Origin: Sphingomonas psychrotolerans
GTDB taxonomy: Bacteria; Pseudomonadota; Alphaproteobacteria; Sphingomonadales; Sphingomonadaceae
Direction of reading: 5' to 3'
NCBI RefSeq assembly: GCF_002796605.1
Contig: NZ_CP024923.1
Location: 1,984,001-2,048,000 of the forward strand
Length of the DNA stretch: 64,000 nt
Part shown: piece by piece, positions 17,485 through 25,279 of the stretch
Layout: the number at the start of each line of letters is the position of its first letter
Numbering within the stretch: position 1 is the stretch's first letter
Translations under genes and position numbers: made by a program
The notes under the pieces: generated by a model
Databases searched by the model: none
What the model was told of the DNA's origin: nothing
Seen by the model: the letters and a program-made list of their open reading frames with translations, nothing else

Positions 17485-18624
17485 ATGACGCGATTGACGC
17501 GCCGCGAAATGCTGGCGGCCACCGCGGCCTGCGCGGTCGCGAGCCCTGCCCTCGCCACCCGCGCGCCCTCGCTGGGCGCGCTCGCCAAAGCGAAGGGCAT
17601 GCGCTTCGGCTCGTGTGTGGCGTGGAGCACGCCCGGCGCCGACGCCGGCTCGTTCGCCAATCCGAATTATGCCGCGTTGCTCGAGCGCGAATGCGGCATC
17701 CTCGTTCCCGAGAACGAATTCAAATGGCAGCGGCTGCGTCCCGATCCGGTCAAGTTCGACGTCACCCGCTTCACCGACATGCTCGATTATGCCGGGGCCA
17801 AGGGCATGGCGATGCGCGGCCACACCTTGCTGTGGCACAAGGCGCAATATTTCCCCAAATGGCTCACTGGCTATGATTTCGGCCCGAACCCGCGCGGCAA
17901 AGCCGAGGCTGTGCTCACCGACCATATCCGCACCCTGTGCCGCCTCTATGGCGACCGGATCACCAGCTACGACGTCGTCAACGAGACGATCGACGAGCAG
18001 ACCGGCCTCCAGCGCGAGACCTCGCTGTCGAAAGCGTTCGGCGATGCCGATGCCATGGTCGACCTCGCCTTCCACACCGCGCGCGAGCACGCCCCCGGGG
18101 CGCAACTGGTCTACAATGATTATATGAGCTGGGAGCCGGGCAACGAAAAGCACCGCGCCGGCGTGCTCAGGCTGCTCGAAGGCTTCCGCAAGCGGGGCGT
18201 GCCGGTCGATGCGCTCGGCGTGCAATCGCATATCGGCGTCTATGGCGGCAATCCGGGCGCGGCCGCGGCGCGGCAGGAAGCCGAATGGCGCCGCTTCCTC
18301 GATGCGGTCGTCGCGATGGACTATAAGCTGCTGATCACCGAGTTCGACGTCAACGACAAGGATCTGCCGGCCGATCCCAAGGTGCGCGACGCCGCCGTCG
18401 CGGCCTATGCCGACGCCTATCTCGCGATCATGTTCGCCTATCCGCAGCTCCGCGACGTGCTGGTCTGGGGAATGTGCGACAAATATGGCTGGCTCAACGG
18501 CTTCAGCCCGCGCGCCGACGGCACCGTCAAACGCGCCACGCCCTATGACGCGCAGTTCCGCCCCAAGCCACTGCGCGAAGTCTTCGCCCGGCGCTTCGCC
18601 GCGGCGGCGGCGCGGCCGGTGTGA
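17485..18624 (+). CDS. GH10 endo-1,4-beta-xylanase, Tat-type signal
   Basis: A 379-residue protein. The twin-arginine start TRREMLAATAACAVASPALA precedes one GH10 (alpha/beta)8 barrel. The acid/base is E167 in DVVNETID and the nucleophile is E286 in ITEFDV. RGHTLLWH and the WGMCDKYGWL motif of the sugar-binding subsites are also present. No carbohydrate-binding module is attached. It cuts the xylan backbone, and GH67 and GH43 products follow from it. The start at 17485 is supported by AAGGAG at 17472-17477; the longer frame to 17410 would run through the operator and is rejected. Tat export would place a folded enzyme in the periplasm, where it would act on imported xylo-oligosaccharides. Confidence 0.95.
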   Translation: MTRLTRREMLAATAACAVASPALATRAPSLGALAKAKGMRFGSCVAWSTPGADAGSFANPNYAALLERECGILVPENEFKWQRLRPDPVKFDVTRFTDMLDYAGAKGMAMRGHTLLWHKAQYFPKWLTGYDFGPNPRGKAEAVLTDHIRTLCRLYGDRITSYDVVNETIDEQTGLQRETSLSKAFGDADAMVDLAFHTAREHAPGAQLVYNDYMSWEPGNEKHRAGVLRLLEGFRKRGVPVDALGVQSHIGVYGGNPGAAAARQEAEWRRFLDAVVAMDYKLLITEFDVNDKDLPADPKVRDAAVAAYADAYLAIMFAYPQLRDVLVWGMCDKYGWLNGFSPRADGTVKRATPYDAQFRPKPLREVFARRFAAAAARPV

Positions 18625-18811
18625 GCGCCATTCCCGGAAGCAGCCTCCATTCCGGTTCAATCGCCGCCTGGCCTTCGAGCACCTGCACTTCGGGCTGTGC
18701 GATGCCGACGCGGATGGAGCGCGGTGCCGCCGGGAGCAATCCCCGGATCGAGGAGAAACCGACGGCGCACCTGGCTACGCCGCCGGCTCCGGAGTATCAG
18801 AGGGGCTGCGT

Positions 18812-19039
18812 TCAGGGGCTGTCGGGGTCGTCGTCATTCGTCGACACGTAAACGGCCGTGCCGATGATCGCGGCGGCAGCGATGAGCATAATCGTTACTG
18901 ATCCGTCGAGATTACTCGATTTCTCGCCCGCGGTAGATGCGCGCTGTAGCGATAACATAGATGCCGATGCCTGAGCGACGGGTACTGCCGTCACGCCGAA
19001 CGTCAGCATTGACGCAGTTACGACCTTAAGAAGGCGCAT
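18812..19039 (-). CDS. Small membrane-anchored protein of unknown function
   Basis: A 75-residue product. The N-terminal hydrophobic signal (MRLLKVVTASMLTFGVTAVPVAQASAS) is followed by a short polar part, one strong transmembrane helix (VTIMLIAAAAIIGTAVYV) and an acidic tail STNDDDPDSP. It has an ATG and a clear two-segment topology, so it is likely real although short. Similar small proteins with a hydrophobic helix and acidic tail are common in sphingomonads, but no function is known to me. It stands alone: convergent to GH10 (gap 18625-18811, nothing seen) and with 251 bp upstream of its start. Confidence 0.7.
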   Translation of the reverse strand: MRLLKVVTASMLTFGVTAVPVAQASASMLSLQRASTAGEKSSNLDGSVTIMLIAAAAIIGTAVYVSTNDDDPDSP

Positions 19040-19189
19040 TTGTGAGCCCTTTCAGTTACTAAAGGCCTCCCCACAGAACAGGTTGTCCCCGCATTTTACC
19101 TTCGTCCACCGCAGCGCGACGAGTTGCCCTAATCCAAAGGCGGTTCCATCGGCCGCCTGGGGTTTGTAACCTCCCAATCGGCTCAAAGA

Positions 19190-19255
19190 ATCCACCCCTT
19201 TTGCCGGCTTCCGTTCAGAAAAGCAGTGCTAGCCCGGCAAGCGCTAAGGGATGTG
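19190..19255. repeat. Direct repeat, copy 1 (flanks the VOC gene)
   Basis: This stretch repeats at 19915-19990 in the same orientation. The shared core runs GGCTTCCGTTCAGAAAAGC, then GTGCTAGCCCGGCAA, then TAAGGGATG, with one substitution and a small indel. Copy 2 is the leader of the kinase/pfkB operon, so copy 1 looks like a duplicate left by an insertion or tandem duplication. The rest of 19040-19290 shows nothing else I can name. Confidence 0.75.
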
Positions 19256-19290
19256 CGACGGCGCCCGCAGGCGGTCGCCCGCCGCGAATG

Positions 19291-19680
19291 TCAGGCAGAT
19301 TCGCCGAAATAAACGAAGCTCATCTTGTTGCCATCAAGATCGCGGACATAGGCACCGTAAAAATCAGGGCCATATTGCGGACGAGGACCGGGATCGCCCT
19401 CATTGCTTCCGCCATTAGCCAGTGCCGCCGCATGCACCGCGCGCACTTCAGTCTCACTTTTACACAACAGGCCAACCATGTTGCCATTACCGGGAGTTGC
19501 TGAATCCTTGTTATGTGGCGGCGCGACCCAAATCCGCCCGCCGCCGCGCAGCTCGTAGCAAAAACCGTGCGGCATGAAGTCGGCAAAGATCGTACCTCCA
19601 ATCAACGGCAACACGGCATCATAAAAAGATCGCCCCTGGGCGACATCATTCGAACCGATCATCACGTAGTTTAGAGACAT
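19291..19680 (-). CDS. VOC (glyoxalase/dioxygenase fold) family protein
   Basis: A 129-residue single-domain protein. It starts MSLNYVMIGSNDVAQGRSFYDAVLPLIGG, the usual first beta-alpha-beta module of VOC proteins. It ends YGPDFYGAYVRDLDGNKMSFVYFGE, the usual second module with the Glu/Asp metal-ligand region. Such proteins range from glyoxalase I to bleomycin-resistance and bond-cleaving oxygenases; this short type is normally annotated only to superfamily. It is flanked by the two copies of a direct repeat (19190-19255 and 19915-19990), so it may be an insertion into the leader of the following operon. No partner gene is apparent. Confidence 0.88.
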   Translation of the reverse strand: MSLNYVMIGSNDVAQGRSFYDAVLPLIGGTIFADFMPHGFCYELRGGGRIWVAPPHNKDSATPGNGNMVGLLCKSETEVRAVHAAALANGGSNEGDPGPRPQYGPDFYGAYVRDLDGNKMSFVYFGESA

Positions 19681-19914
19681 GCTTGAACCCCAGCCAATAT
19701 TGGAACATATAGAGAACAGCTAACGGATGACGCACGGTCGTGCAACCCTTGAACACTGCCGGATTGCGAAAATACCCGACAACTCGCAGGTGAGTTCCGG
19801 GTCGTCGTGAAATGGCCGCTATCAGCTATGCTTTCCCGTGAGCCGTCAGTCCGCGCTGCCCGCCAACAGCCGACATCCACCGCCCGGAGTTCGCAGCCTC
19901 CACGATCGCCCCCG

Positions 19915-19990
19915 GAAATCCTCCCTTTGTCGGCTTCCGTTCAGAAAAGCGGTGCTAGCCCGGCAAAGCGCCATTAAGGGATGCGTGAAG
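19915..19990. repeat. Direct repeat, copy 2, in the leader of the kinase/pfkB operon
   Basis: This is the second copy of the repeat described at 19190-19255. It extends to the GAAGGAG Shine-Dalgarno (19987-19993) of the kinase gene at 20002. In the 321-bp gap 19681-20001 this is the only element I can name; promoter boxes are not obvious. Confidence 0.75.
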
Positions 19991-20001
19991 GAGAGCCGGC
20001 A

Positions 20002-21012
20002 ATGGCCGCGGTGGCTGCAAAGGGAAATGCTTCGCCTGAGGTGCTGCTCGCACCGGACGGGCTCGACGCGTCCATGCTCCACCGCTTCGCCGACGGCATC
20101 GCCTCCGGCCATGCGGCGGCCCCGGCCGGCACCGGCGCCGCGTTCCTCGCCCGGATCGAGCAACTGGCGGCGGTGGAGGCCCAACGCCGCGAATGGTCCC
20201 GCCAGCTTCCGCATCTCGATCGCAGGAGCCGGGCGCAGCGCGTGCGCCAGCTGCCGGGCGGTGCCCATGAAGACACCCTGTTCGATCTCGCCGCGCACCT
20301 GACGGGCTTCCTCCAGCGCCGCCTGCCGGTCGAAGCCAATATCGTCGCCAATCGCTATGTCGACATAGCCCCGCAAGGCCCGAGCGGCTGGGCGACACTG
20401 CCGTTGTTCCTCTCGCTCCACGCCGCCGAAGCGGGCGACATCGCCCTTGCCGAGGCCATGCTCGCGCCCTCCCCGCCACGGCTCATCGTGATCGGCGGTC
20501 TTTCGGGCACCGGCAAATCGACTCTCGCCCGATTGCTCGGCGCGCGGCTGGGCCGCGGCCCCGGCGCGCGCGTCCTGCGCTCCGACATCTTCCGCAAGCG
20601 CCTCGCCGGGATCGCCCCCGAAACCAGGCTGCCGCCAGCGCATTATACCCGGCACAATGACGAGGAAACCTATGAGGCCGTGTTCGAATCGGCCTATGAC
20701 CATCTCGCCTGCGGCAGCTCGGTGATTCTCGACGCCGTGTTCCTCAGCCGCAGCGAACGCGACGTGGCCGAGGCACTCGCCTTCCGTATCGACGTGCCCT
20801 TCACCGGCATCTGGCTCGAAGCGCCCGAGCGCGATCGGATCGCCCGGGTCGCCGCGCGCAGCGGCGATGCTTCGGATGCAACGCCCGAGGTGGTGCGCGA
20901 ACAATCGCGGCTCTCGATCGGCGAGCTTTCCGGCTGGCACCGGATGCGAGTCAATCGTCCGCTCGAAGTCATCGTCGCCGCCGCACGCGCCGTGCTCGAA
21001 CGGCGGCGCTGA
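20002..21012 (+). CDS. P-loop kinase fused to a truncated aminoglycoside-phosphotransferase-like domain
   Basis: A 336-residue protein. The C-terminal half is a zeta/gluconate-kinase-like P-loop domain with Walker A GGLSGTGKST at residues 165-174 and a downstream lid (DIFRKRLAG...HYTRHNDEETYEAVFESA). The N-terminal ~155 residues match only parts of the APH-like half seen in full-length two-domain relatives: HRFADGIASGHAAAP, then DLAAHLTGFLQRRLPVEANIVANRYVD and LPLFLSLHAAEA. The nucleotide-binding lobe and the catalytic HGDLH-type loop are missing. The P-loop domain should still bind ATP; the APH part cannot catalyse. ATG 20002 is preferred because of GAAGGAG just upstream. Its stop overlaps the pfkB start (TGATG), implying a functional pairing. 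The substrate is unknown. Confidence 0.8.
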   Translation: MAAVAAKGNASPEVLLAPDGLDASMLHRFADGIASGHAAAPAGTGAAFLARIEQLAAVEAQRREWSRQLPHLDRRSRAQRVRQLPGGAHEDTLFDLAAHLTGFLQRRLPVEANIVANRYVDIAPQGPSGWATLPLFLSLHAAEAGDIALAEAMLAPSPPRLIVIGGLSGTGKSTLARLLGARLGRGPGARVLRSDIFRKRLAGIAPETRLPPAHYTRHNDEETYEAVFESAYDHLACGSSVILDAVFLSRSERDVAEALAFRIDVPFTGIWLEAPERDRIARVAARSGDASDATPEVVREQSRLSIGELSGWHRMRVNRPLEVIVAAARAVLERRR

Positions 21013-21965
21013 TGGCGCGGATCGCGACGCTGACGCTCAACCCCGCGCTCGATTTGTCGACGCGCACCGACACGGTCCGCCCCACCCACAAACTGCGCTG
21101 CGCCGAACCCCGGCTCGAACCCGGCGGCGGCGGCATCAACGTCGCGCGCGTGGTTCATGCGCTCGGCGGCGAAGTGACTGCGGTGTTCCCGTGCGGCGGC
21201 CCCACCGGCGCGACGTTCGAGAAGCTGCTGCGCGATACCGGCGTGCCGGTCGCGCCGGTGCCGATCGCCGGCGCCACGCGCGAGAGCTTCACTGTCGACG
21301 AAACCGAAACCGGCGAGCAATATCGTTTCGTCCTCCCCGGCCCGACGCTGGACGAAAACGAACTCGAGCAGTTGCTGCAGACCGTGACCGGGGGGGATAG
21401 CCCGCCGGACTATATCGTCGCCAGCGGCAGCCTGCCGCCCGGTTGCGATCCCGCGATCTTCCACAAATTGTGCAGCCTCGGCGGAAAGATCGGCGCGCGG
21501 CTGGTGGTCGACACTTCGGGTCCGGCGCTCGCCGCGCTCGAGGGCGGCTGCGCGTGGCTGATCAAGCCCAGCCTGCGCGAAGTCGAGGAGTTGGTCGGCC
21601 GCGAACTCGCCGGCGAAGCCGACCAGACCGCCGCCGCGCGCGAACTGCGCGATCGCGGGTTCGCGGAAGTGGTGGTGGTGTCGCTCGCCGAACGCGGCGC
21701 CTTGCTCGTCGCCGAGGGGACCGAGCTGCGCATGCCGGCGATCGAAGTGCCCGCCGGCAGCGCGGTCGGCGCCGGCGATTCGATGGTCGCCGGGCTCACG
21801 CTCGCGCTCGCCGCAAAAAAGAGCCTCGAAGAGGCCTTGCTCTACGGCGTCGCCGCCGGCGCGGCTGCGCTGCTTACCCCTGGCACCGAGCTGACCCGGC
21901 GCGAGGATGTCGAGCGGCTCTACTCGGCGGCTTTGGCGAAGGGCTCGACGCAGAACAGGTCGTGA
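21012..21965 (+). CDS. pfkB: PfkB-family phosphofructokinase / 1-phosphofructokinase-like sugar kinase
   Basis: A 317-residue ribokinase-fold protein. It has TLTLNPALD at the start, GGGGINVARVVHALGG (substrate site) near residue 40 and the C-terminal catalytic motif AVGAGDSMVAGL with the base Asp in GAGD. This is the hexose-phosphate-kinase branch (PfkB/FruK/LacC). It phosphorylates a fructose phosphate or tagatose phosphate with ATP. The exact donor sugar cannot be read from sequence. It is translationally coupled to the preceding P-loop kinase (shared A of TGATG). Its last 46 bp overlap tail-to-tail with the convergent ArsR gene. Confidence 0.88.
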   Translation: MARIATLTLNPALDLSTRTDTVRPTHKLRCAEPRLEPGGGGINVARVVHALGGEVTAVFPCGGPTGATFEKLLRDTGVPVAPVPIAGATRESFTVDETETGEQYRFVLPGPTLDENELEQLLQTVTGGDSPPDYIVASGSLPPGCDPAIFHKLCSLGGKIGARLVVDTSGPALAALEGGCAWLIKPSLREVEELVGRELAGEADQTAAARELRDRGFAEVVVVSLAERGALLVAEGTELRMPAIEVPAGSAVGAGDSMVAGLTLALAAKKSLEEALLYGVAAGAAALLTPGTELTRREDVERLYSAALAKGSTQNRS

Positions 21966-22222
21966 AGCGATTCGAGCATGCGCTTCGCTTCCGGGCTCGC
22001 CAGCGAATAGAAGATCATCTGGCCGGCGCGGCGCGCGGCGACCATCCCTTCGCGGCGGAGTAGCGCCAGCTGTTGCGAGACGGCAGTGTCGCGCGCGCCG
22101 GTGAGCCGAGCGAGCTCGCCAACGGATTTCTCGCCGTCCCATAAATGGCACAACAGCAACAGGCGGCTACGACCCGACAGCGCCTTGAGGAACAGCGACG
22201 CGCGGTCGATTTCAGCAATCAT
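21920..22222 (-). CDS. ArsR-family repressor, BigR/SqrR-like cysteine pair
   Basis: A 100-residue winged-helix regulator with SVGELARLTGARDTAVSQQLALLRREGMVAARRAGQ (recognition helix and wing) and IFYSL. It has two cysteines, C25 (LLLLCHLWDG) and C91 (LHDLFCVE), 66 residues apart. This equals the spacing of the persulfide-sensing cysteines in BigR (42/108) and SqrR (41/107). It may therefore sense reactive sulfur rather than metal; no ELCVCD metal motif is present. No sulfide-oxidation gene is visible beside it, so its target is probably elsewhere or itself. The ATG at 22222 is taken; a GTG at 22234 is possible. The gene is convergent with and overlaps pfkB by 46 bp. Confidence 0.85.
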   Translation of the reverse strand: MIAEIDRASLFLKALSGRSRLLLLCHLWDGEKSVGELARLTGARDTAVSQQLALLRREGMVAARRAGQMIFYSLASPEAKRMLESLHDLFCVEPFAKAAE

Positions 22223-22400
22223 TTGGTCTTTCACGGCGCGCACCGCTATGCGGGTAATGCGTTTGTTGCAACCGCTATGAGACGGAATCCGAACGGATTT
22301 TAATAAGAAATCGTCGTTGCAGAAAATGCAACCATGGTGCCGCGGGGGTTGGAAAGCGAGACGCAGACCCCAAATCCCATGGCCCATTGCGAGACCATTG

Positions 22401-23000
22401 GTGCAGATCCCGCTCTCCTCTCCCGACCTGTTCGGCGCTCCCGGCCTCTCCGGGCTGGCCACTTCAGAAGCATTCGTCGCGCCTGACGAGGAAGGCCGGC
22501 TGATCGCTGCGATCGACGGGGTCAAGCTCCGTCCGTTCCGGTTCCAGGGATGGCTCGGCAAGCGGCTGACCACCAGCTTCGGCTGGCGCTACGACTTCGA
22601 CGATGCCAGCTTCACCCAGGGCACCCCGCTCCCCGATTGGCTACTCCCGCTTCGCGATCAGGCTGCGGCGTTTGCCGGGCTCGCACCCGCCGAGTTCGAA
22701 CATGCCCTGCTGATCCGCTACGATCCCGGCGCCGGGATCGGCTGGCACAAGGATCGCCCGGTGTTCGAGCACGTGATCGGCATTTCGCTCGGCAATTCCG
22801 CGACGATGCGCTTCCGCAAGCGCCGGCCCGGCGGGTTCGATCGCTTCGCCGCGCCGATGGCGCCGCGCTCGATCTACCACCTCTCCGGCGAGGCGCGACA
22901 CTTATGGGAGCACAGCATCGCGCCGATGGACGTGCCGCGCTGGTCGATCACCTTCCGCAGCCTCTCGGACAAGGGACGCGCGATCAGTTCTGCGTCCTGA
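22401..23000 (+). CDS. alkB: AlkB-like Fe(II)/2-oxoglutarate dioxygenase
   Basis: About 199 residues with the jelly-roll dioxygenase ligands: H and D in WHKDRP, the distal H in HLWEHSIAP and the 2-oxoglutarate-binding Arg in RWSITFR. LLIRYDPGAGIGWHKDRPVF is characteristic of the AlkB family, which removes alkyl groups from nucleic acid bases by oxidative demethylation. No ATG lies close to the conserved start. GTG 22401 (or TTG 22398) fits the usual length, while the frame back to 22317 looks non-coding. Its last 17 bp overlap the convergent MFS gene. It has no functional tie to the sugar genes. Confidence 0.87.
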   Translation: MQIPLSSPDLFGAPGLSGLATSEAFVAPDEEGRLIAAIDGVKLRPFRFQGWLGKRLTTSFGWRYDFDDASFTQGTPLPDWLLPLRDQAAAFAGLAPAEFEHALLIRYDPGAGIGWHKDRPVFEHVIGISLGNSATMRFRKRRPGGFDRFAAPMAPRSIYHLSGEARHLWEHSIAPMDVPRWSITFRSLSDKGRAISSAS

Positions 23001-24219
23001 TCGTCATCGCCGCGGCGCCGCCGGCGAGCACCCCGAGCGCGAGCACCAGCAGCCACGGGGCATAGCCGGCTTTGTCCGGGCTCAATGCCAGCGCCAGCAA
23101 TGGCGCGACCATCGCCGGCAGGGTGTTGGTGAGGTTGAGGATCCCGAGATCGCGTCCGCGATGCCTTGGCGAGGGCAATAGCTGCATCGCCAGCGCCGAT
23201 TGCAGCGCGAGGAACACCGACATGCCCGAGATCGCCGCACCGAAGCCAAGCGTCGCCACTGCCCAATTGGGCGCCGCCGCCATGATCGCGAGCCCGGCGG
23301 CCATCACCAGCGCGGCCACGGCAAGGAACGGCTTGCGCCGCATCATCAGGTCCGAGAGCCGCCCCGCCGCGATGGTCAGCACCAGGGCGACGATCGTCAC
23401 TCCGGCGAAGATCGCCGCGACGCCTTCGCTCGCTGCCTCGGCATGATGCTTGTCCGGGATCTTCTGGCCCAGCACCGCGAGGAAGTAGAACAGCCCATAG
23501 GTCGACAGCCCGTTGCCGGCGATCTGGACCAGCACCCGCGCGACCCAGATCCGCGCGAAATCGGCGCGGCGGCGGATGCGGAGCGCCGGCGGCGGCTCGG
23601 GAAGCGAGTCGCGCCGCTCGCGCAGGAACAGCAAAAGCGGCAAAACGAGGAGGACGATGACCGCGCACATCAGCGCATAGCGCATCCCCTGCGTTCCCAG
23701 CGCCTGAAGCGTCACGCCGACTGCGATCAGCGAGGAAAAGGGATGCGCCGCGCCCATCAGTCCGGCGACCAGCCCCTTTTGGGCGTCGGGAACCTCGTCG
23801 GCCATGATCGCCCCCACCGGCGCGAACATCATGTTGATCGCGATTTGCAGCAGGCCGACCGCGGCGAGCATCTGGATCGCGTCGCTGCTCCAGTGGAACA
23901 GCGCATAAGCGAGGATCAGCAGCACGAGCCCGGCGAGGATCCAGGGTCGCCTTGTGCCGCGGTTGCGCAAGGTGCGGTCGCTGAGCGCGCCGAAGACCAG
24001 ATTGGCGACGCTCGCCACGCCCGCGCCGCCCAAAGCCGCCGCGCTCAGCAGCGCGATACGGTGTTCCGGGTCGGCGACCGCAGTCACCTTTAGCGGGAGC
24101 AGGACGGACACGAAGGGAATGAAGCTGACGAACAGCCCGGCATAAGCGAGCGCATAGACGACAATGAAGCCGCGGCTGGAGAACGTGGATGCCCTGTCAG
24201 TGTCAACTTCGGCGTTCAC
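22984..24219 (-). CDS. MFS transporter, probable sugar uptake, last gene of the LacI operon
   Basis: A 411-residue major facilitator protein with about 12 hydrophobic segments, a charged central loop (LRERRDSLPEPPPALRIRRRADF) and the inter-helix motif GALSDRTLRNRGTRRPW after helix 2. Such carriers in sphingomonad glycan loci take mono- or disaccharides across the inner membrane. The start is taken as GTG 24219 behind GGGGAA; a longer frame from 24261 would overlap the LacI stop. It follows the LacI gene by 10 bp on the same strand, so it belongs to the operon GH3, TonB receptor, halogenases, LacI, MFS. The substrate is not readable, but a beta-glucoside product of the GH3 is plausible. Confidence 0.87.
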   Translation of the reverse strand: MNAEVDTDRASTFSSRGFIVVYALAYAGLFVSFIPFVSVLLPLKVTAVADPEHRIALLSAAALGGAGVASVANLVFGALSDRTLRNRGTRRPWILAGLVLLILAYALFHWSSDAIQMLAAVGLLQIAINMMFAPVGAIMADEVPDAQKGLVAGLMGAAHPFSSLIAVGVTLQALGTQGMRYALMCAVIVLLVLPLLLFLRERRDSLPEPPPALRIRRRADFARIWVARVLVQIAGNGLSTYGLFYFLAVLGQKIPDKHHAEAASEGVAAIFAGVTIVALVLTIAAGRLSDLMMRRKPFLAVAALVMAAGLAIMAAAPNWAVATLGFGAAISGMSVFLALQSALAMQLLPSPRHRGRDLGILNLTNTLPAMVAPLLALALSPDKAGYAPWLLVLALGVLAGGAAAMTIRTQN

Positions 24220-24229
24220 ATGTTCCCCG

Positions 24230-25279
24230 TTATCGCGGTGGCGCAGTAGAGTCGCGGACAATGAATTCGAACGGCAAAAGATGCCTGCTATTCCCCTCGA
24301 GAGCCTTCGCCTTGGCCTCGATCAGCAGCTCCGCGGCCCTGGCGGTCATCGCAGCGATCGGCTGGCGGATGGCGGTGAGCGAAGGGACGCTCATCCGCAC
24401 CGTCGGGGTGTCGTCGAAGCTGACGATCGAGAGATCGCCCGGGACCGACAGGCCCAGCGGCGCGGCGGCGTGCAGGCATCCCAGCGCCATTTCATCGCTG
24501 CTCGCCAGCACCGCGGTGGGCGGCTTGTCGAGCCTTGCCAGCGCCGCCATCGCCCGCGTCCCCGCCTCATAGGTGAAGTCGCCGGGCTGGAGATATTCGG
24601 GGCGAACCGCGAGCCCCCTGCTCTCGATCGCACCGCGAAAGCCGCGCAACCGATCGCCGCTGATCGCATATTCGGGATGCCCTTCGACATAGGCGATACG
24701 CGTATGCCCTTGGTCCAGAAGGTATTTCGTCGCCGCTCGTGCCGCCGCTTCGTCATCCATATAGACCGCGAAGCCCTCCCCCTCGCGGCGCGAGCCTAGC
24801 CGGGCGAAGATCAATCCGTTGCGATGGAGGAGCTGGGTGATCCGCTCGTCATCGCTGTGCGGCGGCGTCAGGATCACGCCGTCGGGATGGAGCGCCGAGA
24901 GAGCCGCCTGGACTTGCACCTCGAGCGCGTCCGAGTGCGAGTCGACCAGTTCGAACAGCATGCGATAGCCATGCTCGGCGCATTTGAGCATGCCGCCATA
25001 CAGCATCTGATCGACCCAGTCGTTGCCGCGCCGCGACTCCCAGCCATCGAGCGTCGGGCGGCGATCGTTGAACGCGAGGATGAGGTAAGAGCGCGATCCG
25101 CCCAGCCGCCGCGCGGCCAGGCTGGGGACGTAGCCGAGCTTGTTGACGGCGTTCATCACGCGCTCGCGCATCGCCAGCGTGACGTTGGGGCCGTCGTTGA
25201 TCACGCGAGACACAGTCTGGAAGGATACCCCCGCCTCAGCCGCAACGTCCTTGATGGTGATCGCGCGCTTCTTGTGCAT
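24230..25279 (-). CDS. LacI-family transcriptional regulator (FQ-type recognition helix)
   Basis: A 349-residue repressor with an N-terminal LacI helix-turn-helix (ITIKDVAAEAGVSFQTVSRVIND), a hinge (YVPSLAARRLGGSR) and a periplasmic-binding-protein-like sugar domain. Its specificity residues at the two positions of lac repressor Tyr17-Gln18 are Phe-Gln, unlike the Val-Ala of the second LacI in this window. The ATG at 25279 shares a base with the halogenase stop (TGATG). Being inside the operon headed by the palindrome at 34093-34118, it probably binds there and autoregulates. Perfect TGAGAACGTTCTCA at 51503-51516 would be a second target. The effector is probably an oligosaccharide or sugar imported by this locus. 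Confidence 0.9.
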   Translation of the reverse strand: MHKKRAITIKDVAAEAGVSFQTVSRVINDGPNVTLAMRERVMNAVNKLGYVPSLAARRLGGSRSYLILAFNDRRPTLDGWESRRGNDWVDQMLYGGMLKCAEHGYRMLFELVDSHSDALEVQVQAALSALHPDGVILTPPHSDDERITQLLHRNGLIFARLGSRREGEGFAVYMDDEAAARAATKYLLDQGHTRIAYVEGHPEYAISGDRLRGFRGAIESRGLAVRPEYLQPGDFTYEAGTRAMAALARLDKPPTAVLASSDEMALGCLHAAAPLGLSVPGDLSIVSFDDTPTVRMSVPSLTAIRQPIAAMTARAAELLIEAKAKALEGNSRHLLPFEFIVRDSTAPPR

